Shown here one piece after another: positions 1-7,296 of a DNA stretch of 22,608 bases (its first letter is position 1; each line of letters opens with the position of its first letter). Origin of the DNA: a virus. The stretch spans positions 1-22,608 of IMG/VR virus record IMGVR_UViG_3300007734_000483. One strand, written 5' to 3'. The notes beneath the pieces were generated by a model. It saw nothing but the letters and a program-made list of their open reading frames with translations. It had not been told where the DNA came from and searched no databases. Made by a program: the position numbers and the translations under genes.

Positions 1-11
1 GAGGTGCAGGA

Positions 12-449
12 GTGAGCAACGGAACAATAAACGGACAAAGCTACGTATCGCGCCGCAACGCATGGAATAAATGGGACGACTGGCTGGAACAAGGACGAGA
101 TCAAGACACTGGGACAAAATTTGATCCGGTTAGTTTTCGGGCAGAAATTGAAGCCGCAAAATCCAAGGGCTTAATAAAATACGGGCCGGTTGAAAACCTA
201 TGCAGGAATTGCAATGTTGTTGTACGAGAAAATCGTACACATTGTGAAAAATGCGCGGCGTATTTTACGGATCTAAAAAAACGGGCAAATGAAATTGTGA
301 CAAGGACTTGCCCAGAGTGCGGAATCCAGTTTCAGAAACGGTTGAAAGCCCGAAATGTAGTTTGTTCAGAGCCGTGTCGCGTGAAACGACACATCAAGCA
401 AAGGAGAGGATCTCATCCGCCTCCTCCAATTCGAGGGACAGAATATTAA
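12..449 (+). CDS. Zinc-ribbon protein, function unknown
   Basis: A 145-residue protein that starts at GTG, with GAGGTG at 1-6 giving a good ribosome binding site 5 nt upstream. The middle and C-terminal parts carry cysteine pairs typical of zinc-binding ribbons: C64-x2-C67 with C78-x2-C81, then C100-x2-C103 with C118-x3-C122. The C-terminus is basic (KRHIKQRR) and proline-rich. The N-terminal 60 residues are charged and have no motif I recognise. It is the only plus-strand gene and converges on the long minus-strand operon, so it belongs to a different transcription unit. Nucleic-acid binding is an inference from the two ribbons and the basic tail. A role in phage gene regulation is possible but unproven. 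Confidence 0.75.
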   Translation: MSNGTINGQSYVSRRNAWNKWDDWLEQGRDQDTGTKFDPVSFRAEIEAAKSKGLIKYGPVENLCRNCNVVVRENRTHCEKCAAYFTDLKKRANEIVTRTCPECGIQFQKRLKARNVVCSEPCRVKRHIKQRRGSHPPPPIRGTEY

Positions 450-454
450 AATAA

Positions 455-501
455 AGAACCCCGGCCAGATCTGCACTCGCAGTAGGTCGGGGTTCTCTTT
501 T
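455..501. terminator. Bidirectional rho-independent terminator
   Basis: A 12-bp stem (arms 455-466 and 485-496, core ACCCCGG/TCGGGGT, one G-T pair) encloses a second small stem CTGC/GCAG at 471-482 with loop ACTC. On the plus strand it is followed by CTTTT (497-501). On the minus strand it is followed by TTTATTTT (positions 454-447 read in reverse). It lies between the stops of two converging genes, so it probably ends both the zinc-ribbon transcript and the late operon. Confidence 0.88.
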
Positions 502-543
502 GAAATCGCCCGAGGTCTCTCATTTCCTCGTGCGAACCAAAGG

Positions 544-903
544 TTACTTTAGGTTTTTGAGTTTGTAAATGGTGTGTAAATACGTGTCGGATAAATCATC
601 CAACAAATTGCCCAAAGCATCAACGCCCTGAGACAGTTCCATGCGATTTGCTTGAATGAAATCAGCGTCAGATTGAAGTTGAGCGATGATATCAAGCCCG
701 GGGACGATTGCAGGGGCTGGAATGTTGCCGGAAATAAGTTCAAACCGGCCCTGATACGATTCCACAAACGAATCCAGTTTTTCGATGACCTCATCATAAA
801 ATTCTCCGAGGCTCATGTGTTGGGAAAACGACTGGGATCTCCAGTGCGTGACGTGGGCAATATTTCGCGTATAAAAAACGCGAGCAATTAGAGGTTCGAT
901 CAT
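544..903 (-). CDS. Dps/ferritin-like protein of the DUF5856 type
   Basis: A 119-residue, mostly helical protein. Residues 16-55 read AHVTHW, then SFSQHMSLGEFYDEVIEKLDSF and VESYQGRF. This has the layout of the first long helix of Dps-like proteins, where a His-Trp pair is followed by a His and an acidic F/Y-x-x-[DE] stretch. Phage proteins of family DUF5856 look very similar, which is my basis for the call; no search was run. Whether it binds metal is unknown. It is the last gene before the terminator and starts 10 nt after its upstream neighbour. No Shine-Dalgarno site is visible. Instead CTGACAA lies 14 nt before ATG, matching a motif seen at five other starts in the window. Confidence 0.6.
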   Translation of the reverse strand: MIEPLIARVFYTRNIAHVTHWRSQSFSQHMSLGEFYDEVIEKLDSFVESYQGRFELISGNIPAPAIVPGLDIIAQLQSDADFIQANRMELSQGVDALGNLLDDLSDTYLHTIYKLKNLK

Positions 904-913
904 ATATTAATGG

Positions 914-1135
914 CTAGTTGTCAGGTGAATCCGTTTCTTCTAAGTCATCTGGATAATCGGAATCTTTGTAGTATTTTTGAATTTGATACAGGCGAGCAAA
1001 CACGTTGCCAACTCCATCTGTCCAATGTTCTGTGGCTTCGGTATCTGGATCGTACCGAGTGACAAAAATTTGTACCGTGTCGAAGAATTCTCCAAGAAGA
1101 TTGATTGCCTGACGTATGCGTTGTTCTTCTGTCAT
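914..1135 (-). CDS. Small acidic protein, unknown
   Basis: A 73-residue acidic protein, probably soluble, with an aromatic middle (FFDTVQIFVTRYD) and a very acidic end (DLEETDSPDN). I recognise no family. Its start codon overlaps the stop of the upstream HTH gene as ATGA (1132-1135), which supports translation by coupling. It sits in the accessory block between the phosphoesterase and the terminator. Confidence 0.6.
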   Translation of the reverse strand: MTEEQRIRQAINLLGEFFDTVQIFVTRYDPDTEATEHWTDGVGNVFARLYQIQKYYKDSDYPDDLEETDSPDN

Positions 1136-1380
1136 TGCATTTTGTAGTGCATTGATGGGCGGCCCCCGCTGCGAGGTTTGAAACGCCGCCGTTCAATTTT
1201 CTTGTCCCGCAACTTGTCCTGCAAACTAGTGCGCGAACACTTGGTAAGCTCGATGATTTCATTGATTGAGTACCAACCATCTGGAGCGCATTCCTGCCGC
1301 AACTCATCGCGCAACCGCTCCACCCAATCGGTCAAATTGGAAGATGGAATGTCCCTGATTTTGTCTCTTTGGCTAGCCAT
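1132..1380 (-). CDS. Small helix-turn-helix DNA-binding protein
   Basis: An 82-residue protein from ATG 1380 (MASQRDK). Residues 37-66 (GWYSINEIIELTKCSRTSLQDKLRDKKIER) look like a helix-turn-helix: a short helix SINEIIELT, a turn at KCS, and a recognition helix RTSLQDKLRDK. The stretch after it is very basic (RRRFKPRSGGRP). The first 49 nt overlap the 3' end of the upstream phosphoesterase. A longer reading from 1431 is possible, but it would overlap by 100 nt and has no better start. It could be a transcription factor made late, or a small DNA-binding structural or packaging factor; the sequence does not decide. Confidence 0.62.
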   Translation of the reverse strand: MASQRDKIRDIPSSNLTDWVERLRDELRQECAPDGWYSINEIIELTKCSRTSLQDKLRDKKIERRRFKPRSGGRPSMHYKMQ

Positions 1381-2075
1381 ATTTGAGTCTCTGTGTCTGT
1401 GTATTCGCCCCATGCAAATCCACGACTCCACGAACTTGTGGCCCGCCTGTGGGCGGCGTAGTGGGCCTGCTCTACGTCACCAAGCCACCCCAGACAATAG
1501 CCTGTTGGGTGCGCTCTATTCCTGCCCTCTGCCTGTGCAACGCGGTGAAGGTGAGCGATTAGGACTTTGGTTGCTGTTCCGCTACATACTGCCTCGGCGT
1601 GATCTCGAACAGCTTGTTCGTTAGCCATGTATCCATGCCCGAGGAGGGTGTCACCGAGTTGCCGCCACCCTTTGTCGAATGAATATGGGACGATTTCGCA
1701 TTTAAGCCTCTTGGCGCGATCCGTGATCTCTGAGTAAATACGCGACGCCAGACCGCTGACTAAAGCCCGTGGTGATGCCATTAGTGTGTGCAAACGGTGT
1801 TCATGGTTTCCGAGCATCCACAGTTTGGGTTCTAGCTGCGAAATAAACGCTAAACCGTCGTGGATGTCGCCTGATGGGTCTTCAGACTCATCTGATCCTG
1901 CTGCTCCTGCGCGAAATGCTGCAAGGTCAATGGCATCGCCTAAGTGAGCCACGAAATCAGGTTTCCAACGCCGTTTAAACGCCAGAACTTGCTTGAGAAG
2001 CGATTGATCGGCTAGGTGGCCGTGCGAACAGCCAACCGCAAGGAATCGCCGCCATTTGCGGGTTATGTTAGCCAT
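1332..2075 (-). CDS. Calcineurin-like metallophosphoesterase
   Basis: A 247-residue protein with the metal-binding blocks of the metallophosphoesterase superfamily in order: GCSHGH (15-20), LGD (45-47), GNHEHR (89-94), GHGY (146-149) and AHLH (174-177). D47, N90, H91, H147, H175 and H177 match the usual ligands. The first block has serine where the family usually has the Asp of DxH (S17-H18-G19-H20). Known members hydrolyse phosphomono- or diesters with two metal ions; the substrate here is unknown. Start ATG 2075 is preceded by AGGTGGAG with an 11-nt gap and overlaps the upstream membrane-protein stop by 8 nt. It follows the lysis genes, so it may be an accessory gene active late in infection. 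Confidence 0.85.
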   Translation of the reverse strand: MANITRKWRRFLAVGCSHGHLADQSLLKQVLAFKRRWKPDFVAHLGDAIDLAAFRAGAAGSDESEDPSGDIHDGLAFISQLEPKLWMLGNHEHRLHTLMASPRALVSGLASRIYSEITDRAKRLKCEIVPYSFDKGWRQLGDTLLGHGYMANEQAVRDHAEAVCSGTATKVLIAHLHRVAQAEGRNRAHPTGYCLGWLGDVEQAHYAAHRRATSSWSRGFAWGEYTDTETQIWLAKETKSGTFHLPI

Positions 2076-2424
2076 TGGCTTTCTTGCTCCACCTAACAGG
2101 CTTTTTGCGCGGCAACTCTAAAGGTTTACTTAACAGTTGCTTTGGCGCAATAAACTCCGAGTAGTGCCAGTGCGCTCCCAAAAGGAATGTCATAGATATT
2201 CCGAAATTGGTTAGGATTTCGCTCGGCGCCGGAGTTGAAAACGTCAACAGATTCCAGCAACTCCCAGCCATCAGCGTGGACAAGGCCAACTTGCCAGCAA
2301 TCGCTCGGAATTTGTCTTTGTGAATTGGCGAATCTGGACGACCAAAAACGAAAATCACGATTGCTATAATCGTGACTACGTTAATCGAATTAGTGATTGC
2401 GTTTAGAACGGTTGGGAAGCTCAT
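2068..2424 (-). CDS. Small membrane protein, possible lysis accessory
   Basis: A 118-residue protein with three hydrophobic segments near residues 10-28, 43-62 and 70-86, and a basic C-terminal tail (RKKPVRWSKKANG). ATG 2424 is chosen because GGAG lies 9 nt before it; upstream ATG 2433 abuts that GGAG and TTG 2439 has no site. The start lies 35 nt inside the 3' end of the preceding gene. The position, directly after the endolysin and two other membrane proteins, suggests a holin, antiholin or related lysis factor. No specific family is recognised. Confidence 0.62.
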   Translation of the reverse strand: MSFPTVLNAITNSINVVTIIAIVIFVFGRPDSPIHKDKFRAIAGKLALSTLMAGSCWNLLTFSTPAPSEILTNFGISMTFLLGAHWHYSEFIAPKQLLSKPLELPRKKPVRWSKKANG

Positions 2425-2704
2425 TGTTTGCATCTCCAATCAATTTTGAGGCAAAATATTCGACTGCCCGAAGTCCGGCAAACCCAAGTAAAAAGGCGAT
2501 TGCATAGCCACTATCGTTTGGGTCAAGTTTAGTGATTTTGAGGACAATCGGGGTCATGTAGTTTGCCGATGCTGCACCACCAACGATGGAAAGCGTTGTC
2601 TGCCCAATTGTTGCTGCTGCGCGTTTGGTCGTCATCAACACCGCACCAAATAGCCCGGCAACTAAAAATCCCACGCGAATACCAATGCTTTCAAGGTCGA
2701 TCAT
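2390..2704 (-). CDS. Holin-like small membrane protein
   Basis: A 104-residue protein with three hydrophobic stretches near residues 10-25, 34-56 and 67-82, and a basic tail (NRSKRNH). ATG 2704 is chosen because it forms an ATGA overlap with the stop of the preceding gene (2701-2704). The open frame extends further upstream but only through the neighbour's coding sequence. Size, membrane segments, charged tail and position next to the muramidase fit a holin or holin partner. Which of the three adjacent membrane proteins makes the lethal pore cannot be told from sequence. Confidence 0.65.
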   Translation of the reverse strand: MIDLESIGIRVGFLVAGLFGAVLMTTKRAAATIGQTTLSIVGGAASANYMTPIVLKITKLDPNDSGYAIAFLLGFAGLRAVEYFASKLIGDANNELPNRSKRNH

Positions 2705-3180
2705 TTTGTTGGCGCTTGTTGTTGGTGAGACGCTCCGAAATAGAATGAAATAACGCATCCCCATGCTGTACTCAATGCTCCTAAAAGAAGAGTCAACCCC
2801 GGGTTGTCCCAGAGCTTCAAGTCGCCAGTCATTAGCCCGACTAGAATCCCGAAAAATCCAACTGTCACAACGCATGCCAATGCTGCCGGAGTCCACGATC
2901 CAGTTGCGGACTGCATTTGCCTCGCGCTATCGCGGTCTTGCATTTCGATTTTTGCAAGTTCGACGCCCATTTCCTTTAACTTCAATTCTAGCTCGGCATC
3001 AGCCTTTTTAATCGCCGCCAACTGCTCGGCTGTGAGCGTGTTCTTTTGGAGTGCATTTGTGACTGCATCAACCGTTTTCTCTCCACCTAGGATATCTCCG
3101 AGTGCCTGCGCTGCGATGCCTCCTAACGGGCCTCCAAGCAAGGTTCCAACCGTTGGCGCAATCTTTTTAAGCCAATCCAT
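2701..3180 (-). CDS. Probable holin with amphipathic N-terminal region
   Basis: A 159-residue protein. It opens with a glycine-rich hydrophobic stretch (residues 9-33) and continues with a charged helical part (51-90, including AIKKADAELELKLKEMG and DRDSARQMQ). It ends with two membrane segments near 97-118 and 127-150. This layout resembles phage holins of the gene-transfer-agent/3TM type, in which a charged helix with a DRDSAR-like motif precedes the membrane pair; this is family knowledge, not a search result. ATG 3180 has the strongest ribosome site of the lysis block (AAAAGGAG, 7 nt away). It overlaps the endolysin end by 14 nt, so holin output may be set independently of the endolysin. 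Confidence 0.7.
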   Translation of the reverse strand: MDWLKKIAPTVGTLLGGPLGGIAAQALGDILGGEKTVDAVTNALQKNTLTAEQLAAIKKADAELELKLKEMGVELAKIEMQDRDSARQMQSATGSWTPAALACVVTVGFFGILVGLMTGDLKLWDNPGLTLLLGALSTAWGCVISFYFGASHQQQAPTK

Positions 3181-3712
3181 TTGAAAACTCCTTTTTAAGG
3201 TCTTGCGTTCTGTTAAGCCAGCCTCGCAGGAATTTCGCCATTGCAGGCTTCCGTTGAGCGAGTTCTTTGTAAAAATCTTCGCGGGCGTGAACAACTGACA
3301 ACGCCGCCACTTCAGCGCCAACGTCAACAATCCATTCGCCAACTGCTGCCGATGTATTCGGCCCCCATGCGCCATCCACTGCACTGCCTGCAAGCCGTTG
3401 GAAAAAGCGCGTTGTCTGCCCCTTGCCGACATTCACAGCGCTATCGAATGCCACGAGATTCACCGGCCACGGCAGCACGTCGCAGCCGAAATCAAGCCAG
3501 TAATAGGCCGAGTAAATATCGCCCGCTTCCTCGACTGTAAGCCGTGCGACTTCTGGCCCGTGCGTTCTGGCGTCGAGTCCAAATTTGGTGACGCCGCCGG
3601 GATCATCTGGATCGTTCTCAGCAATCGCGAAATCGTAATCCCCATGGTGGCCTTTTTCAAACACGGTTTCCCAGCGGAGTACGAAATCGAGGGCACGTTG
3701 GAAGTCGCTCAT
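3167..3712 (-). CDS. Endolysin, GH108-type muramidase
   Basis: A 181-residue peptidoglycan hydrolase. The N-terminal domain has the GH108 signature NDPDDPGGVTKFGLDART (33-50), preceded by F10-V-L-R-W-E15, where E15 aligns with the catalytic glutamate of the usual E-G-G-x motif. The second half (about 80-175, LPWPVNLVAFDSAVNVG and VDGAWGPNT) matches the PG_binding_3 domain that accompanies GH108. There is no signal peptide, so export would depend on the neighbouring holin-like proteins. ATG 3712 overlaps the previous stop as ATGA. Oddity: the segment between E15 and NDPDDPGG is longer than in the compact E-GG-[FY]-xNDPxDPGG form and is rich in His and Asp (EKGHHGDYDFAIAE). Confidence 0.87.
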   Translation of the reverse strand: MSDFQRALDFVLRWETVFEKGHHGDYDFAIAENDPDDPGGVTKFGLDARTHGPEVARLTVEEAGDIYSAYYWLDFGCDVLPWPVNLVAFDSAVNVGKGQTTRFFQRLAGSAVDGAWGPNTSAAVGEWIVDVGAEVAALSVVHAREDFYKELAQRKPAMAKFLRGWLNRTQDLKKEFSNGLA

Positions 3713-4494
3713 TGGGTGGGGAATGGAAACGAGGGCGTGTAGTTGTCTGTGTAACGGCAAACGCCTACGGTGACTCGGATTTCGTCGTTAAAAAAAGTGT
3801 TCGCTGTTGCGCCTCCGGTGCGCGAATAAAAAGCACTCCTAAACGAGCTTACAGAAGTTGAATCGGTAAATGAAACAACGAGCGAGCCGTTGAAGAACAA
3901 GCGAAGCAAATTTGCAGCGTCCCGAGTAAATGCAAAATGGTTCCAAGCGTCTTTGATAAATGGAGCAAAATCAACGACTGAACCCAACACTAAATATCTC
4001 CAATTTGCTCCACCGCTTGGAGATACAAAGCCGCAATTCCCGCCAGCGGTTGAAACCAAGCAGATGTTTTGATTCAAAACGTCGTACGCGGAAGAAATAT
4101 AGACCGAGGATTCAAACGTGAAAACTCCAGCCGTTCCACCGACTTGAGCGCCGGAAATTTGTCCTTGACTAACGCCAGCAGTTGCAAGTGCCGATTTCCC
4201 ACCTCCGGCAGACTGCGCGGAGGAAATTTCCCACCGTGCAGCTGTACAGGTGAAATTTACGCTCCCACCCGCTTTTGCATTTGGAAGCGTTGCATCGACT
4301 GCCGCTCCATCAGTCAACGAGTTGAATCCTTGCAAAAACTGCACCGAACTCCAGAACGGATCCGATGGAGGCACGTATCCAGTGCGGAATCTGCGCACCT
4401 GCGTTGCGTCCCCAGAGTCAATCGAGATGAGCTTTCCAGCGCCCACACGCTTGATCTCAAGCCCATATTGGTCTGGCGTTAGAATCTTTGGCAT
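3709..4494 (-). CDS. LamG-like distal tail or receptor-binding protein
   Basis: A 261-residue protein. Residues about 50-261 form a concanavalin/LamG-like beta-sandwich. The strongest evidence is DAWNHFAFTRDAANLLRLFF (182-201) followed by NG, the common LamG strand-turn, and the closing DEIRVTVGVCRYTDNYTP (237-254). Such domains bind sugars or cell-surface ligands, so a role in host adsorption is likely; this is inference. The N-terminal 45 residues (LEIKRVGAGKLISID) may attach it to the tail. Its ATG shares one base with the preceding stop (TAATG). It is the last structural gene before lysis. Confidence 0.75.
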   Translation of the reverse strand: MPKILTPDQYGLEIKRVGAGKLISIDSGDATQVRRFRTGYVPPSDPFWSSVQFLQGFNSLTDGAAVDATLPNAKAGGSVNFTCTAARWEISSAQSAGGGKSALATAGVSQGQISGAQVGGTAGVFTFESSVYISSAYDVLNQNICLVSTAGGNCGFVSPSGGANWRYLVLGSVVDFAPFIKDAWNHFAFTRDAANLLRLFFNGSLVVSFTDSTSVSSFRSAFYSRTGGATANTFFNDEIRVTVGVCRYTDNYTPSFPFPTQ

Positions 4495-6191
4495 TAGGTC
4501 AATTCAGTTACGCGAGCAGTTCCAGCGGCCCCAAAAATGCCCGTTAAAGCCTGTGTGACTCCGTTTAGCGTCACAACGTCACCGGAAGCAAGTGAGACGC
4601 TGTAGTTTGTTGCAGACGCCGTGCCAGAGCCGATTAACACATAAAGAGTGCCAGCACCTTCGTTCGTTATGATTGCCGACTTTCTCGAGTTATTAGCCGC
4701 AAGCAGTGTTGCAGAACTCGTAGAGGTGAAGCTTGAAATTGCTGATCCTGCGCGGGCTGCCGTGTCGCCATTGACGACGGTTTGTGCGGCTTTTATGAGC
4801 ACGTATCCAGCCGTTACGGTGTTTCCAGCGGTCTTGACGATTGCTCTGAGTTGCTGCGCGTTTCCAATCGAACACGTAGTGCGGACTGTCGAGCTTGCCA
4901 CTGTCTGCAATGGTGAACCTAGATCGAACCAAGTTGCGCCGAAATCATCCGAGCCTTGCAGCTGAAGAACTGGAGCTGTCGTCGCTGCTCCTATATTCAC
5001 CACCAGAGATGCTTGTGAACAGTTTTGAGACACCAGCGTTGCCGTGGTACTGCTTAGGGTTGTTAGAGAGATTGTGCGGTCAAACCGCTGCCGCTCAAGC
5101 GGAACTTGAATCGAGTTTTGCTGCCGCGTGATGGCGCGTGTAAAACTCGGCCCAGTTCCGCCAATCGTTGAAACATAGCGGACGCGCGTTCCTCTAAGCT
5201 GCAACACGGGCGACTCGTAAAAGCCCGTTGCTGTGATGCGCGGGAAGTCATAAATACGCGTCCAGTTTGTGCCGCCGTCAAGCGACTCTTCGACTGACAA
5301 GTCGAAAGTTGGATTTGTGCCAGAAACAGCAGTCACAGCGGCGCTTACAACGAACCCAACTCCACTCGCTGGCGTAATTGCAGCGCTGGTGGTTGTTGTC
5401 GTAATAGCCGCCGATGTCTGATCAGTGACAGACACAGGCAGCCCCGTGTTTGCGTTGGTTATGGTACTAATCGACCCTCCGGATGGAGTGACGCCGAGCT
5501 GATTAAGCGACGGCGACTGCGTGCAGGGAACAATTGAGACGCTCATCGTCCCGCTCGTGATTGCGGTGCAACGAACGCGGAACAAAACGCTGTTGGCAAT
5601 TAGCCCGCCAGCCACTGGCCCGTAATAAAGATTGTTGGTCGAAACGTTGCTGATCGTAGTAGATGCAGACCCTTGCGTCGGCATTAGCGAGACGCCGGAT
5701 CCGAGCCACGTCGTTCCGTTGTCCAGTGAAATCTCCCAAGCAAGCGAAACAACCGAGTAAGTGCCGGTCAGTGAAATGAACACGCCGTTGTACCCATCTA
5801 AAGCCGGAGTCGTTACAGTTTGCCCAATCGCAGTGATGCTCCCAGTCGTTGGCGTGCCGTAAGCCTGCCGCTGCGGGATTCCAACTGAATCAGTCGCTAG
5901 CGTAACAGGGGAAGCATTTGCCGACGTTGTTGCTCCAACAACATCATACAGACAAGTCAGGCTATCGCTATCCGCCATGCCTACGGTCGAGAACTGAAGC
6001 GTGATGGTGTTGGCTGTAAAATTGCTGTACCCATAACCAGCCCCCATGGCAGGGCAATAGATGATTGCGTTGCGGGTGTTGTTTATTACAGCCTGCAATC
6101 GATTAAGCGCGAAGCCGCCTGTTAACCCTGTGAAATTAAGGGTTCCGGCGGATGCCGTGAATGTCGGGTTAAATGTCAGAGCTTGCTTCAT
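4494..6191 (-). CDS. Large beta-rich fibre/baseplate protein with three Asp boxes
   Basis: A 565-residue protein rich in Thr, Ser, Ala and Gly with almost no predicted helix, as in phage fibres. Three copies of the Asp-box pattern S-x-D-x-G-x-T-W occur at 155-162 (SLDNGTTW), 303-310 (SLDGGTNW, one substitution) and 414-421 (SDDFGATW), 148 and 111 residues apart. The protein therefore probably consists of repeated beta-domains, each with one box. The last 80 residues (SATLLAANNSRKSAIITNEG, then YVLIGSGTAS and SLASGDVV) resemble a C-terminal domain common in tail proteins. It starts 3 nt after the previous stop with only a weak GGAT upstream. The exact position in the particle is unknown. Confidence 0.75.
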   Translation of the reverse strand: MKQALTFNPTFTASAGTLNFTGLTGGFALNRLQAVINNTRNAIIYCPAMGAGYGYSNFTANTITLQFSTVGMADSDSLTCLYDVVGATTSANASPVTLATDSVGIPQRQAYGTPTTGSITAIGQTVTTPALDGYNGVFISLTGTYSVVSLAWEISLDNGTTWLGSGVSLMPTQGSASTTISNVSTNNLYYGPVAGGLIANSVLFRVRCTAITSGTMSVSIVPCTQSPSLNQLGVTPSGGSISTITNANTGLPVSVTDQTSAAITTTTTSAAITPASGVGFVVSAAVTAVSGTNPTFDLSVEESLDGGTNWTRIYDFPRITATGFYESPVLQLRGTRVRYVSTIGGTGPSFTRAITRQQNSIQVPLERQRFDRTISLTTLSSTTATLVSQNCSQASLVVNIGAATTAPVLQLQGSDDFGATWFDLGSPLQTVASSTVRTTCSIGNAQQLRAIVKTAGNTVTAGYVLIKAAQTVVNGDTAARAGSAISSFTSTSSATLLAANNSRKSAIITNEGAGTLYVLIGSGTASATNYSVSLASGDVVTLNGVTQALTGIFGAAGTARVTELT

Positions 6192-6194
6192 AAA

Positions 6195-7277
6195 TTATCC
6201 GAGTGCGATTGCGTATCCGATAGCCATGGCGTTTGTTGGCCTTGCGCTTAGATCGGTTGTCAAATTAGAAATCTTGCTTTGAGCGATTGCCGCTCCTGCG
6301 TCTACGTCACTGTCAAAAAGCAAGCTCGCTGGACTCTGGAACGTGCCGTCAATGACCTTGACAAGCCCACTTCCGCCAACGCTTGGAATCGTCGTGTGAA
6401 TATGGGACGGAGTTGAGTCGCCAAAGTAAACTGTGACCTTGTGGTTGGACGCCGTGGCTTTTGCTAGCAACTCAACATACAAGCGGTCTGTGAGTTGGAC
6501 GGTCGTTTGAGGGATTACCAGTGAGATCCCCGTCTGAATAGGCGTCCCGTTGTTTGCAACCAACGCATCTCCCGAGGTGGCGATCAGCGTTGCTGTCGTA
6601 CCGTCATATTTGTAGATCCTGAGTTGAGCGACAGTAGGTGCTTGGGCGTTGGCATCTCCAGTCATCCACACGTTAAAATCCCAGATACCAGCTGGCCAAG
6701 ACGTAACATCTGGATCTATTGGCGATGACTCAGAGACGAAACCGCAGACTAAATCGTACTGGGACGTTGAAATGTTACCACTAACAAGGGAGGTCTGCGC
6801 TGCCTCTGCAACTCGGCCTAATTGGTGCGGAACCACTGGAGAAGTTGGAAGTCCAGTTGTTGGCGCGTCCGCAGCAGTCCCAAAATTTAGATAATACAGC
6901 AATCCACCTCCTCCAGATCCTCCGCCCTGCATAGTTCCCGCAACCCAGTTTGTCCCATTCCACTGCAACACCTGCCCATTGCTAGGAGACGCCGCAGAAA
7001 CAGGGTTTCCTTGCAGCGCAGTAATTTGAGTGCTGGCAGTTCCAGCTACAGCAACCACATCGCCCGACAACGCACAAAGCTGCTGCGTTCCAAGGCTGCC
7101 AGTTAGTTCTGAAAACGAAGTTGCCCCGCCTGCGCCTTGGATCTCAACAACCCCACTATCCGCGCCCAAGTAAACCTTGCCAGTGGATCGATTAGTGGCG
7201 ATCTCACCGAGGAGTAGACTTGCAGGCGCACCAGCTCCGGGTGCGCTATTAGTACGCGGGATAATTGGGTTAGACAT
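6195..7277 (-). CDS. Tail fibre protein with shared N-terminal attachment domain
   Basis: A 360-residue protein. Residues 1-46 (NPIIPRTNSAPGAGAPASL, then GEIATNRSTGKVYLG) resemble the start of the next upstream fibre (NPIIPKFNSNALS, then GELASNLTSGRLYL). This N-terminal domain is common in phage fibres and probably docks them to the tail. A fibre repeat (LQGNPVSAASPSNGQVLQWN) at 88-107 leads to a Gly-rich hinge (117-125). About 126-296 is a beta-rich domain that may carry the tip function. The end has the fibre-type motif VKVIDGTF and DAGAAIAQSKISNL. The GGAGG used to start it lies inside the last codons of the upstream gene. Confidence 0.8.
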   Translation of the reverse strand: MSNPIIPRTNSAPGAGAPASLLLGEIATNRSTGKVYLGADSGVVEIQGAGGATSFSELTGSLGTQQLCALSGDVVAVAGTASTQITALQGNPVSAASPSNGQVLQWNGTNWVAGTMQGGGSGGGGLLYYLNFGTAADAPTTGLPTSPVVPHQLGRVAEAAQTSLVSGNISTSQYDLVCGFVSESSPIDPDVTSWPAGIWDFNVWMTGDANAQAPTVAQLRIYKYDGTTATLIATSGDALVANNGTPIQTGISLVIPQTTVQLTDRLYVELLAKATASNHKVTVYFGDSTPSHIHTTIPSVGGSGLVKVIDGTFQSPASLLFDSDVDAGAAIAQSKISNLTTDLSARPTNAMAIGYAIALG

Positions 7278-7279
7278 AG

Positions 7280-7296
7280 ACTAATAAGTTCCTCCG
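7280..7296 (-). repeat. 17-nt fibre-junction repeat, copy 2
   Basis: ACTAATAAGTTCCTCCG on the plus strand, identical to 8368-8384. On the minus strand it encodes the last residues GGTY and the TAG stop of the upstream fibre, and its GGAGG is the ribosome binding site of the next fibre gene. Confidence 0.85.

Noticed and set aside
455-501. tRNA-like or small RNA gene in the structured stretch
   Set aside because: It is a single nested hairpin with T-runs on both sides between converging stops; no cloverleaf arms or anticodon loop can be drawn.
4648-4965. Plus-strand open frames opposite the fibre genes, including 4648-4965 and 7516-7872
   Set aside because: They mirror the Ala/Thr/Val-rich codons of the minus-strand fibres, have no ribosome sites and show no family features.
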